DNA from: Nocardioidaceae bacterium SCSIO 66511
GTDB taxonomy: Bacteria > Actinomycetota > Actinomycetes > Propionibacteriales > Nocardioidaceae
NCBI GenBank assembly: GCA_023100825.1
Contig: CP095846.1
Location: forward strand, 2,914,001 to 2,978,000
DNA: 64,000 nucleotides
Direction of reading: 5' to 3'
The position numbers and the translations under genes are program-made. Position 1 is the stretch's first letter. Every line of letters starts with the position of its first letter. The notes beneath the pieces were generated by a model. It made no database searches, had not been told where the DNA came from, and saw only the letters and a list, made by a program, of their open reading frames with translations. Positions 50,559 to 59,663 of the stretch are shown here, one piece after another.

Positions 50559-51356
50559 TCAGAGGGCCGAGACCAGCGCGATCACGAGGCATACAACGCC
50601 CGCAACGCCTGCTACCCCGGCTCCGATCGTGTACAGCGCGCCGGTCTGACCGTGTGACTCGCTGAGCTCCTCCTCCGTACGAGTGGAGATCAGCTGCTTC
50701 GAGCCGTCGGCCGGCCCGCCGACCACCAGCTCGCCGTCGCGATCGGAAGCCTCACCGAGTACGTAGACCCGCGCTCCGTCGGCGAGAACCCACTCACGAC
50801 GGCGGAAGCCGATCGTGTTCTCGTCGTCGAACGCGTCTTTCGCGACTCGTGCAACGGTGGCAAGAAAGCCGCCTTCCTTGGGGGCCTTGCCTGCCTTGGG
50901 CTCCTCGAACTCGTCGAGTACCTTCTTCGGCTTGTCGACGATCACCTCGGGGCGGACCAGGACGCGACCGCTCGAATCCTCGACATAGAACAGATCCTTC
51001 GTACGGTGCGACGTCAGCGTCTCGGTCTTCGTACGAGTGCGGCGGTGGCCGTCCTTGTCACGGTACGACTCGCGATACTTCCGCTCGACCTTGTGCCGAT
51101 GCCAGGCGCATTTCGTGTCACTCATCTGCGAGGACAGCGGTCCGCCCGGGCCGATGCGTACGACTCCCTTGACTTCGACGGTCGTCGAGAACGACCCCTC
51201 GCCTCCCGCAGAGACAGCCGCCTCGCGCAGCGACTCGAGGTCGCGCGCGAGCACCGTCTGTGTGCTCGTCATGCGCTGGATCGCCTTACGAGCGGTGAAA
51301 ACCCGGTATCCGAGGAACCCCGCAACGCCCAGCAGTACGACGCCGACAATCCACAT
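50559..51356 (-). CDS. membrane protein with GIDE-type domain
   Basis: A 265-residue protein with one N-terminal membrane helix (MWIVGVVLLGVAGFLGYRVF) and a second near the C-terminus (YTIGAGVAGVAGVVCLVIAL). Between them SSQMSDTKCAWHRHKVERKY, SHRTKDLFYVEDSSGRVLVR and WVLADGARVYVLGEASDRDG match the prokaryotic relatives of the GIDE (MULAN/MUL1-like) domain. There is no RING finger. Role unknown. Start at 51356 gives the membrane helix at the very N-terminus; further upstream codons run into rnpB-side DNA. Confidence 0.8.
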   Translation of the reverse strand: MWIVGVVLLGVAGFLGYRVFTARKAIQRMTSTQTVLARDLESLREAAVSAGGEGSFSTTVEVKGVVRIGPGGPLSSQMSDTKCAWHRHKVERKYRESYRDKDGHRRTRTKTETLTSHRTKDLFYVEDSSGRVLVRPEVIVDKPKKVLDEFEEPKAGKAPKEGGFLATVARVAKDAFDDENTIGFRRREWVLADGARVYVLGEASDRDGELVVGGPADGSKQLISTRTEEELSESHGQTGALYTIGAGVAGVAGVVCLVIALVSAL

Positions 51357-51465
51357 TCCCACACGCTCGCTCTCTCGACCCACATCGACCGGCGTACATC
51401 TTGCCGTATGGGGAGGTCGGTTCGCAGGCGATTTGGGCACACCGAAGTCACCTTGCCCAGGGTGC

Positions 51466-51868
51466 GGATGAGTCGGCTTGTAGGCCGGATCCTGTAAGTG
51501 CACGGGCACCCAGCGACCATCTATCTACGCGCACCGTTGCCGATGCGCTCCAGCAACCTACCCGCTGACTCGGGCGAGCAGCCCTCGAACGTCAGCGCAG
51601 ACCCGCGTACGGGTCCTCTTGGTCTTGCTCCAGGTGGGGTTTACCAAGCCGCCTCGGTCACCCGAGGCGCTGGTGGTCTCTTACACCACCGTTTCACCCT
51701 TACCCGTTCCGTACCGGCGAACCGGCGCGGCCGTTGGCGGTCTGTTTTCTGTGGCACTGTCCCGCGGGTCGCCCCGGGTGGGCGTTACCCACCACCCTGC
51801 TCTGTGGAGTCCGGACCTTCCTCGTCGAGTGGCAAGCCACCCCACGCGGCCGCCCCGCCGACTCATCC
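51466..51868 (-). ncRNA. rnpB: RNase P RNA
   Basis: The catalytic RNA that matures tRNA 5' ends, bacterial type A. On the minus strand it opens with GGATGAGTCGGC (51868-51857) and closes with the exact complement (51477-51466), the P1 helix. Diagnostic conserved elements are present: GGAAGGTCCGGACTCCAC near the 5' end (P4 region), ACAGAAAACAGACCGCC in the middle, and the 3' segment GGATCCGGCCTACAAGCCG. Length is about 403 nt. The permease gene to its right is divergent from it; the frame open through rnpB in the other direction is not coding. Confidence 0.97.
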
Positions 51869-51921
51869 GCAGGCTCAGCGTACCCTCTCCCGGGGATCAA
51901 CTGACGCGAGAGGAGCCGGCA

Positions 51922-53178
51922 CTGTCCGATGCGATCGCCGTCGCCGCACTCGTGGCGACGGTCTTGACCGCGATCCGCTGGCCGCACGCACGTGGTGAAC
52001 TCGTCACCGGAAGTCTCGCCGCCGTCGCGGTACTCCTCGTCGGTGCAGTGTCGCCCGCCGACGCCGTCGCACAGGTGCGCGAACTTGCGCCCGTCGTCGG
52101 ATTCCTGGTCGCCTTGCTCGTCCTCGGCGCGGCCTGCTCTGCGGCCGGGTTGTTCGACGCACTGGGGTGGATGCTGTCGGCTGCCGCCTGGAGGCGGCCC
52201 GCGTTCGCGCTGCCCGTCGCGGGTGGTGCCGCGGCGCTGACCAGTGTGGCACTCAGCCTGGACACGACCGTCGTCCTGCTGACTCCCGCACTCGCCATCG
52301 CCGCTCGCAGGATCGGCCAAGGTGCGCGGGCGTACGAGTTCATCTCGGTACGAATGGCGAACTCCGCCTCGCTGCTCCTCCCGGTGTCGAACCTGACGAA
52401 TCTGCTCGCCATCTCGGCGACCGGCCTCGGCTACCTCCAGTGGGCCTGGCTGATGCTGCCGGTCTGGCTATGTGCCGTCGTGCTCGAATGCGTTGTCGTA
52501 CGCCTGGCGTTCGGCCGTACCGTCGAGCCGACCAGGCTGCCCGCGACGCCCCCGAGCCCGCCCGACGTGGCACGCACGAAGCTGACCCGCGCGGCAGCGT
52601 TGGTCGTGGTGCTGGTCCTGGTCGGGTTCGTCGCAGGGTCGTACGTGGGCATCCAACCGGTCTGGGTCGCAGCGACCGGTGCAGTCCTACTCGCGCTCGT
52701 CGTGGTGCGCAAACGTCCGGTGGCGGCGCGCACCCTCGCGGCCTCCGCGGGCCTGCCGTTCGCGTACTTCGTAATGTGCTGGGGCATCGTGGTCGCCGCG
52801 GTAGCCCAGACCGACCTCGTACGCGAGGTCGAGACGCGGCTACCGTCCGGCAGCGGGTTGGGCTCGCTCATCGGCCTCGCGCTGATCGCGATGGTGGCGG
52901 CGAACCTGCTGAACAACCTGCCGGCGACGCTGCTGCTGGTGCCGCTCGTCGCCCCGGGCGGGACGGTCGCGGTACTCGCCGTGATCGTCGGCGTCAACGT
53001 CGGTTCGAACCTGACGTACGCGGGCTCGCTGGCGAATCTGCTGTGGCGCAAGGTCGTCCGTCGACTGCATGACCGAGATCCGACCGGTGACTTCCACCGC
53101 CTCGGGGTCTTGTCGACACCGCCGCTGGTCATCGCGTGCACCACGGTCTTGTGGGCATGGACCTCGCTGGTCCGCTGA
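51922..53178 (+). CDS. SLC13/ArsB-type permease
   Basis: A membrane protein of about 418 residues, 10-12 helices, with the ion-transporter (IT) layout of ArsB/NhaD/citrate carriers: two halves with hairpin loops, TSVALSLDTTVVLLTPALAI and ANLLNNLPATLLLVPLVAPG. Substrate uncertain: arsenite, another anion, or a dicarboxylate. No ATG or GTG has a good Shine-Dalgarno; a CTG at 51922 has AGGAG six bases upstream (51911-51915) and gives LSDAIAVAALV. An in-frame GTG at 51952 is the alternative. The frame is open further upstream but covers rnpB. Confidence 0.8.
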   Translation: MSDAIAVAALVATVLTAIRWPHARGELVTGSLAAVAVLLVGAVSPADAVAQVRELAPVVGFLVALLVLGAACSAAGLFDALGWMLSAAAWRRPAFALPVAGGAAALTSVALSLDTTVVLLTPALAIAARRIGQGARAYEFISVRMANSASLLLPVSNLTNLLAISATGLGYLQWAWLMLPVWLCAVVLECVVVRLAFGRTVEPTRLPATPPSPPDVARTKLTRAAALVVVLVLVGFVAGSYVGIQPVWVAATGAVLLALVVVRKRPVAARTLAASAGLPFAYFVMCWGIVVAAVAQTDLVREVETRLPSGSGLGSLIGLALIAMVAANLLNNLPATLLLVPLVAPGGTVAVLAVIVGVNVGSNLTYAGSLANLLWRKVVRRLHDRDPTGDFHRLGVLSTPPLVIACTTVLWAWTSLVR

Positions 53179-53240
53179 CCGTACCCGGCGCATAGAGTCG
53201 CCGTTATCGGCCGCGCGGAAGACGACGGCGGCCGCACGGG

Positions 53241-56200
53241 TCAGCGGCAGATCGAGGTGAGGCGTCGATCGTGTCCAGGTCGTGCGCGGCGTTCGGTGCT
53301 GAGCACGTGACATCCTCGCCCAACGGAGTCGACGCGAAGGTAGCCGCCCTCGCGCTTCGCACGGACTCGCCGCCCGTCGACGTAGACGATGTCGTGGCTC
53401 GGGCCGGAGGCAGGCACGTACACGGTCGCGGCGGTGTTGCCCGGTACGTCGACCGCGACGTCGGTCCGTCGCTCGCGGGTGTGGAACGCCGCGCCGATGT
53501 CGCCCTTGAGTGTCGGCACATTCACGTTCGCCCAATCGACGCCGGCCGGTTGCGGCCGCACCTCGTACGTCGCGTAGCCGGGTGTCGTCGGCGTGATGCC
53601 GAACATCCCCTGTGGCACGTTGTACGCCGGGGACGCGGCCCATGGGTGCGAGTACGTCATGTTGCCTTTCAGCGACGCGTCCCACGCTTCGGCAGTGGCG
53701 CCGGAACCGTCGGCGATCATGTTCATCCAGCTGCGGAGCCCGGTGTCGGTGAGCAGGTCATGGGCAAGACCGCCACGGTCGCCGTTGTACAGCGACTCGA
53801 TCAGGAACGCTGCGCAGTACACACTGCACTGCATGCCGCGACTTCCGATGTAGTCGGCTGCCCGCTCGGCACGCTCCGAGTCTGCGACGCCGAATGCGCT
53901 GGCGAAGACGCTCGCGTGCACCGCCCAGTGCTCGACCGGCGTTCCGTCCGCATCGAGGCCGTCGCGGTACGCGCCGACCTCATCGTCCCAGAGCCGCTCA
54001 TTCATCGCGGCGCGCAGTCGCGTCGCGGTCGCCTCGTACGAATTCGCGTCGGCGTCCTTGCCGAGCGCGGACGCGATCTCGGCCATGTCCATGAAGCTGC
54101 GGTAACCGATTGCGTTGATGACCGTGTTGTACGGCCGGTACACATATCCGTCGCGTTCGGAAGTCGGCCAGTCGACGATGTCGCAGTCGGTCCGGCTGCT
54201 GCAGCCGTCGGACCCGTGGTCTTTGCGGATCAAGCCCGTGCTCTGTTCGACCCATTCGGTCGGGAGCTTGTCGACGAGCTGGTCGTACCCTCGCTCCAGC
54301 GCAGCCATGTCGCCCGTCTGCTGGTAGCTGTCGTGCATGGCCAGGATGGTGTACATCGGCCACTCTGTCGGCCACGTACGCCGCGTCAGTAGGTAGTCGA
54401 CCGAGTAGTTGCCCAATGTCGGGTCGGACGACGTGTAGAAGTTCGCCATCATCTGCAGGTAACTGTCCGCCTCGTACGGCTCCCGTTCGCGGGTCCACGA
54501 GTCGACGTACAGGTTGTGATTCAGTGCCTCCAGCGTGTCGTGCGAAAGCCGCCAGACCTTGTTCAGCGCGTCGTCGGAGGATCGGAAGCGCGCGGCGTCC
54601 GCGTCCATGGGATAGATCTGCGCCAACGCCGGAAAGTCCTCGGCGCTCAGCCCGGACGGCGCGCCGATCACCTCGGCGTACCGGAAGACCCGCATACCCC
54701 ACGTCTCGAGGTGCAGCGGCTTGTCGGTCAGCGTCCAGCGGTCCTGGTAGTGGTTGCCCGTACGCATGGCATAGCGGACCTGCTGCGGGCCGGACAGTTC
54801 CTCACCGAAGCGCAACTCGACCACCTGGCCGGCTTCGCCATCGAGGTCGAGGCTGAGACCGCCAGCCCAGGTCCTGCCGTAGTCGATGAAGTAGTGCCCG
54901 GGAGCCTTCTCGACCACCTCCACCGGGTACTCGAGGCGTTGCGTCACCTTGGCCGTAGGGGTCGCGACCAATTCGTCGTACGCCGGTCGTGCGTCCGCCC
55001 GTGGCCACGTCGAGTCGTCGAAGCCGGGTCGTGCGAATCCGACAGGGTACGCAGCCGCTTGGAGGTTCTCCTTCGGCGCAGTGAAGAACCCGGTGCCGAT
55101 CGAGCCGACAGACGGGTACACCGCGTCTCCGGGTAGCGCGCGCCAGTCACGGCCGGTGCCGAACGTCTGCCGGGTGCCGTCCGCGTACTCGACGACCAGC
55201 TGCGCCTGGAACGCTTGGTCGCGCGTAGACCAGGCGATCGCCCCGAGGGTGTTCTCGCGGCCCCGGCGCACCAGGTCCGTCACGTCGTACCCGTCATAGC
55301 GGGTCTCGCCACCGATCAAGCGCACGGGCCCGAGACCGACGAACCGTCCGTTGAGCCACAGCTTGTAGACGTACTGCCTGCCGGGCTCGGGTGAGCTGCC
55401 AGTGGCGTACACGTTCGCCCAGGCGATCGGTTTGTTGGCCGTGTCGAAGTCTCCGCGGAGGAACGCCCAGTCGTTCCCGCCGACGCCGTAGACACAGTTC
55501 TGGCTGGTACCGATGTGCAGGCGGCCTCCGTCGACGGAGCCACAGACGAAGTCGCGGGTCGGACCCTCGAAGTCATTGTCGTACAGCACCGTTCCGTCGG
55601 CCGCGGTCACGGTCAGATCGTCCCAGGTGTTGCGTTCACTGCCGCCGGTACGAAAGCCGATCGAGCCTTCGGTGAACGCCACTCCGTCGGTCGTATCGAT
55701 GTGCCGGTCGTCCAGGTACGTACGGACCGAGTCGCCTTCCACCTCGATGCGCAGCCGGTAGTCGGTGTCGCGTTCGAGGTCGATGTCGAGCGGGACGGCT
55801 TTCAACTCACGGAAGGTCCCGTCGACGCGGTCGTGGGGAGCGAGCTCGTCCACGCCGTCGCCACGGAACTGCCACATCAGGTAGTTGTCCCGGTCTTGGG
55901 CGTTGAACACGATGGTGGCGTTCTGCGAGGTGATCCGGAACGTGGTCTCGATCGTGTAGTCGTGCCATCGCACGCTGTCGGGATCGCCCAGCCAGATCGG
56001 CTCGCTCGCACCCCACTCGGCGCCGAGCGCCGTTCCGAACGTGGCGGTCCGTGACCACGACGAGCGTCGTCCGTGGTCGTTCCAGGTACGAACGCGCCAC
56101 ACATAGCGTTCGCCGCGTTCGAGCTTCGGCCCGGCGTACGCCACGTTGGTGCTGGCGTCGGACACGGACTTGCCCGAGTCCCACGTCCGCGACCTGCCCG

Positions 56201-56501
56201 ACATCAAGTCACGGTGGCTTGTAGCGACCTGTACCTGGTACGCGGTCTGCCGATCCGATGCCACCTGCCATCCGAGCAGCGGGGCCACCACGTCGTCGAC
56301 GTCTGCGGGCTCGGTGCGCTGGCCGACGGTCAGATCCGTCGGTCGCCAACCGAAGGCGGGTTGCGTCGCTTGTGCGGCGGTGACGGTCTGCCCGGCGCCG
56401 GAGGTCGGGGCGGTACGTCCGGTCGCCGTCGGCGCAAGGAGGCCGAGTACGACGGCGACCGACGCGAGTAGCGGGAACGTAGGCCGGTGGAGGAGCGACA
56501 T
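53241..56501 (-). CDS. secreted alpha-L-rhamnosidase, GH78
   Basis: A 1086-residue extracellular glycoside hydrolase with signal peptide (MSLLHRPTFPLLASVAVVLG LLAPT). An Ig/Fn3-like N-terminal region follows (YQVQVATSHRDLMSG, YVWRVRTWNDHGRRSSW), then a concanavalin-like insertion with laminin-type strands (ATIVFNAQDRDNYLMWQFRG) and the rhamnosidase domain: QYVYKLWLNGRFVGLGPVRL, FIDYGRTWAGGLSLDLDGEA, then the (alpha/alpha)6 catalytic part with DSWTREREPYEADSYLQMMA and DIVDWPTSERDGY. The usual DCPQRDER reads DSWTRERE here. Removes terminal rhamnose from plant or microbial glycans. A LacI-type site precedes it. Confidence 0.88.
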   Translation of the reverse strand: MSLLHRPTFPLLASVAVVLGLLAPTATGRTAPTSGAGQTVTAAQATQPAFGWRPTDLTVGQRTEPADVDDVVAPLLGWQVASDRQTAYQVQVATSHRDLMSGRSRTWDSGKSVSDASTNVAYAGPKLERGERYVWRVRTWNDHGRRSSWSRTATFGTALGAEWGASEPIWLGDPDSVRWHDYTIETTFRITSQNATIVFNAQDRDNYLMWQFRGDGVDELAPHDRVDGTFRELKAVPLDIDLERDTDYRLRIEVEGDSVRTYLDDRHIDTTDGVAFTEGSIGFRTGGSERNTWDDLTVTAADGTVLYDNDFEGPTRDFVCGSVDGGRLHIGTSQNCVYGVGGNDWAFLRGDFDTANKPIAWANVYATGSSPEPGRQYVYKLWLNGRFVGLGPVRLIGGETRYDGYDVTDLVRRGRENTLGAIAWSTRDQAFQAQLVVEYADGTRQTFGTGRDWRALPGDAVYPSVGSIGTGFFTAPKENLQAAAYPVGFARPGFDDSTWPRADARPAYDELVATPTAKVTQRLEYPVEVVEKAPGHYFIDYGRTWAGGLSLDLDGEAGQVVELRFGEELSGPQQVRYAMRTGNHYQDRWTLTDKPLHLETWGMRVFRYAEVIGAPSGLSAEDFPALAQIYPMDADAARFRSSDDALNKVWRLSHDTLEALNHNLYVDSWTREREPYEADSYLQMMANFYTSSDPTLGNYSVDYLLTRRTWPTEWPMYTILAMHDSYQQTGDMAALERGYDQLVDKLPTEWVEQSTGLIRKDHGSDGCSSRTDCDIVDWPTSERDGYVYRPYNTVINAIGYRSFMDMAEIASALGKDADANSYEATATRLRAAMNERLWDDEVGAYRDGLDADGTPVEHWAVHASVFASAFGVADSERAERAADYIGSRGMQCSVYCAAFLIESLYNGDRGGLAHDLLTDTGLRSWMNMIADGSGATAEAWDASLKGNMTYSHPWAASPAYNVPQGMFGITPTTPGYATYEVRPQPAGVDWANVNVPTLKGDIGAAFHTRERRTDVAVDVPGNTAATVYVPASGPSHDIVYVDGRRVRAKREGGYLRVDSVGRGCHVLSTERRARPGHDRRLTSICR

Positions 56502-56529
56502 CGGCAGTCCTGTCGTCGAATGAGCTATA

Positions 56530-56541
56530 TGAAACGATTCA
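56530..56541. promoter_or_regulatory. LacI-type operator upstream of the rhamnosidase
   Basis: TGAAACGATTCA has arms TGAA/TTCA around a central CG, the pattern of LacI-family sites (TGAAACGTTTCA). It lies 29 bp before the rhamnosidase ATG in AT-richer DNA. The cognate LacI gene is not in this window. Confidence 0.5.
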
Positions 56542-56620
56542 GATAGCGAGACGTTAAGCCACGGAGGCCATCCCCACAACCCCATGTCCGGATCCGGCCG
56601 CCTACGCATAGAGTCGCCGC

Positions 56621-57385
56621 ATGCTCGTACTGCTGCCGCCCTCGGAAGGCAAGACAGTTCCCGTCAGAGGCAACCCGCTGGATCTGAAGCGGCTGGCTCT
56701 CCCGGAGCTGACTCCCGCTCGCGAGCGAGTGCTCGATGCGCTGGTCGAGCTGTGCGAGTCGGATCCCGAGGCGGCCGCCACCGCACTCGATCTCGGGCCG
56801 ACCCAGTCCGATGCGATCGCGCGCAACGCCGTGCTGCCGTCGTTGCCGACCGCACGCGCCGACCGGATCTACACCGGGGTGCTCTACGAGGCGCTCGATC
56901 TGGCGACCCTGGACGCATCAGCCAAGCGGCGCGCCACGAGCCGGCTCGCCATCGCCAGTGGGTTGTTCGGCCTCGTACGAACCGGTGATCGGATCCCGGC
57001 GTACCGACTGTCCGGAGACGTCACCCTGCCCGGGCTGGGCCCGGTGGCTGCCGTATGGCGCGACGCGCTTGCCGAGGTGGTACCGCAACTCGTCGGCTCC
57101 GGCCTGCTCATCGATCTCCGCTCGCAGACGTACGCGAGCTACTTCCGGCCGAAGGGACGACTCGCGGATCGCACCGCGACCGTGCGGGTGATCCACGAGC
57201 ACGCGGGCGTGCGCAAGATCGTCAGCCACTTCAACAAGGCGACCAAGGGCAGGATCGTACGCGCGCTGCTCGACTCGGGTGCCAACCCGCGCACTGTCAC
57301 GGCGCTGGCCGACACGCTGCGCGACCTCGGCTGGACCATCGAACGTGACGGTGGTCGACTCGACGTCATCGTCGCAGAGGTATGA
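56621..57385 (+). CDS. yaaA: peroxide stress protein YaaA
   Basis: A 254-residue DUF328/YaaA protein, beginning MLVLLPPSEGKT. Conserved segments include the C-terminal DLRSQTYASYFRPKG and SHFNKATKGRIVRALL. E. coli YaaA lowers free iron during peroxide stress and has a cantaloupe-like fold that binds DNA. Length matches the family. It stands alone between the GH78 and aminotransferase genes. Confidence 0.93.
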   Translation: MLVLLPPSEGKTVPVRGNPLDLKRLALPELTPARERVLDALVELCESDPEAAATALDLGPTQSDAIARNAVLPSLPTARADRIYTGVLYEALDLATLDASAKRRATSRLAIASGLFGLVRTGDRIPAYRLSGDVTLPGLGPVAAVWRDALAEVVPQLVGSGLLIDLRSQTYASYFRPKGRLADRTATVRVIHEHAGVRKIVSHFNKATKGRIVRALLDSGANPRTVTALADTLRDLGWTIERDGGRLDVIVAEV

Positions 57386-57398
57386 CCTGTCGGGTGGC

Positions 57399-58559
57399 TC
57401 AGCGGCCGAATGCCGTATCGAAGCGCTGCCGCACGTCGGCCAAGCGTTCTACCGGTTCGTTTGCGAACACCAGCCGCAGATAGCGCGCTCCGGACGGGCC
57501 CCAGCCGTCCATCGGCGTAGCGGCGACGCGACCGTGTTCGAACAACAGCCGCGCGGCGTCTGCTGGCGGCATCCCCATCGCCTCGGTGTCGATCAGCAAC
57601 GACCAGCCGCCGTCGGGTGGTACGACCGGATAGTCGCTCAACTCGCGTACCAGCAGGTGGGCACGCTCGGCCCAGGCACGTGCCGCCCGGTCGACGTCGG
57701 CGTCAGCGTCGGGCGCCGTCAGCGCGGTCGCCACCGCCTCCTGCGCGAGTCCGACCTGACAGACGACGTTACTCAGCCCGACCAGATCGACGTCGCGCAT
57801 GATCTGGGAAGGGCCGACAACCCAGCCGACACGCCACCCGATCATGCGCAGCTCCTTCGACGCCGAACCGACCGTGATCGTGCGGTCGGCGAGCTCCGGT
57901 AGCGCCGCCGGATGTGCCGGAGCCACGCCGTCGAACCGGATGCGTTCCATGGCGGCGTCATAGATCAACCAAGCGTCGTGTCGCTCCAAGGACTCGGCGA
58001 GCGATCGCCAGTGCTCGTCGCCCAAGACGGCGCCCGTCGGCATCGACGGTGACATCAGCAATACGGCCGCGGTGCGATCGCCGACGGCAGCGGCGAGCTC
58101 GGCCGGATCGGTACGCCAGCCATGCGTGGTCGGCCGTTGCGGAACGAACCGCGGAACCCCACCTGCGAGACGTACGCGATTGACGAGACCCGCGTAGATC
58201 GGATCGCAGAGCACCACCTCGTCGCCTGGCTCGACGACGGCGAGAAGGACGTTCAGGATGCCGTTGAGGCCGCCGGCGGTGATGAGGCACTGCTCCGCCT
58301 CGTAGGACCGGCCGGCCATTCGAGAGACGTGTGCGGCCGCCGCCCGTCGAAGCGAGACTCCGCCTTGGAACGGCAGATAGCTGTTCGCGGCATCTTCGAG
58401 CACCGCCTGCCGGGTGCGCTCGAGAGCCGCCGGCAACGGCCGTAGGTCGGTGTCGAGGTTCTCGAGTCGCAGCATGCCCGCATCGGCCACCTCGTCTGCG
58501 GCGTCACCCACCCGGTCGACGCCGATTCCCGGGATGTCGCGGACACGGCTGACGCTCAT
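57399..58559 (-). CDS. PLP-dependent aminotransferase, class I/II
   Basis: A 386-residue fold-type I enzyme. The PLP-binding Lys is in TITVGSASKELRMIGWRVGW; the Asp and Tyr partners are in DAWLIYDAAMERIRF. CLITAGGLNGILNVLLAVVE holds the cofactor glycine loop, and the C-terminal Arg is in GARYLRLVFANEP. The motif LMSPSMPTGAV replaces the usual NPxNPTG. It lies downstream of the rnhA-cobC fusion in the order I recall for M. tuberculosis Rv2228c-Rv2231c. Substrate undetermined. Confidence 0.85.
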   Translation of the reverse strand: MSVSRVRDIPGIGVDRVGDAADEVADAGMLRLENLDTDLRPLPAALERTRQAVLEDAANSYLPFQGGVSLRRAAAAHVSRMAGRSYEAEQCLITAGGLNGILNVLLAVVEPGDEVVLCDPIYAGLVNRVRLAGGVPRFVPQRPTTHGWRTDPAELAAAVGDRTAAVLLMSPSMPTGAVLGDEHWRSLAESLERHDAWLIYDAAMERIRFDGVAPAHPAALPELADRTITVGSASKELRMIGWRVGWVVGPSQIMRDVDLVGLSNVVCQVGLAQEAVATALTAPDADADVDRAARAWAERAHLLVRELSDYPVVPPDGGWSLLIDTEAMGMPPADAARLLFEHGRVAATPMDGWGPSGARYLRLVFANEPVERLADVRQRFDTAFGR

Positions 58560-58568
58560 GAGGCTCTC

Positions 58569-59663
58569 CTACTCGGGAACGTACGAAAACGACCGCAACG
58601 ACGGCGTGCCGTCGGGCCACCACTGAATCGTCGTGAGCGAAGCCGGCGCCAGCTCCATCCGGTAGATCACCGGCATGGGCGCGTCGAGCGCCTGTCGTAC
58701 GAGCATCTTGATCGGCGTGACGTGGCTGACCACCACGACGGTCTTGCCGGCGTACTTCTCGACGAGGCGTTCGCGTGCGGCGCGTACGCGTTTGTGCACC
58801 GCGTCGAACGCCTCACCGCCACGGGGTGCTACCGCCGTCGACGACAGCCACTTCTCCAGTTCGGCGGGCCAGCGCTCCTTGACCTCGCCGAACGTGAGGC
58901 CGTCCCACTCGCCGAAAGCCGCCTCGGCAAAGCCGTCCTCGATGCCGACCGGGAGGTCCAAAGTGTCGGCAACGATCTGCGCGGTCTCGCGCGTACGCCG
59001 CAGGGGCGAACTCACGATCGCGTCGACTCCCCCACGACGAGAGAGGTACGCGGCCGCGCGCGCCGCTTGCGCCTCACCCTCCTCGACCAGACCGGGGTCG
59101 CTGCCGCCGGATCCGCAGAAGCGCTTCTCCAGCGTGTTCGGGGTGATGCCGTGACGCAGCGCAATGACCGTGACCGGCTCCCCGAGGGTTGCGTCGCGCC
59201 AGCCGACGAGAGGGTTCTTCGGCTTGGGCGCTGTCGGCTCGGCCGGGGTCTTGCCTTGCACCTCGTCGAGTACGACGTTGAGCAACGCGTCGGCGGCGGT
59301 GTTCTCTGCCCGCGGTACCCAAGTCCACTCGGTGCCGAACGGCGCCAGACCCTGTGCCTTGACCGCAAGCGGGCGCAAATCGGGGTGTTTGACCTTCCAG
59401 CGGCCCGCCATCTGCTCGATGACCAGCTTGGAGTCCATGCGTACTTCGACCTCGGCCTCGGGTACGTGCTCGGCGACCAGCTCGAGCCCGGCGATCAGGC
59501 CGTTGTACTCGGCGACGTTGTTGGTCGCGACACCGATCGACTCGGCGCGCTCCGCGATGATCTCGCCGGTGTCGGCATCACGGACGAGAGCGCCGTACGC
59601 GGCGTCGCCCGGGTTGCCCCGAGACCCGCCGTCGGCCTCGATGATGACCCTGCGGGCCGCCAT
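58569..59663 (-). CDS. bifunctional RNase HI / acid phosphatase
   Basis: A 364-residue fusion. The N-terminal RNase H domain (about 1-135) has the acidic residues in RVIIEADGGSRGNPGDAAYG, NVAEYNGL, RMDSKLVIEQMAG and RAENTAADALLN. The C-terminal histidine-phosphatase domain starts VIALRHGITPNTLEKRFCGS and includes SPLRRTRETAQIVA, GEWDGLTF and VVVSHVTPI. The same fusion is known in M. tuberculosis (Rv2228c), where the second domain is a CobC-like alpha-ribazole phosphatase. The start at 59663 overlaps the zinc-ribbon stop (TGATG). Confidence 0.94.
   Translation of the reverse strand: MAARRVIIEADGGSRGNPGDAAYGALVRDADTGEIIAERAESIGVATNNVAEYNGLIAGLELVAEHVPEAEVEVRMDSKLVIEQMAGRWKVKHPDLRPLAVKAQGLAPFGTEWTWVPRAENTAADALLNVVLDEVQGKTPAEPTAPKPKNPLVGWRDATLGEPVTVIALRHGITPNTLEKRFCGSGGSDPGLVEEGEAQAARAAAYLSRRGGVDAIVSSPLRRTRETAQIVADTLDLPVGIEDGFAEAAFGEWDGLTFGEVKERWPAELEKWLSSTAVAPRGGEAFDAVHKRVRAARERLVEKYAGKTVVVVSHVTPIKMLVRQALDAPMPVIYRMELAPASLTTIQWWPDGTPSLRSFSYVPE

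Noticed and set aside
51619-51921. N-terminal extension of the SLC13 permease frame
   Set aside because: It overlaps rnpB, whose P1 helix and conserved core identify the region as RNA gene on the other strand.
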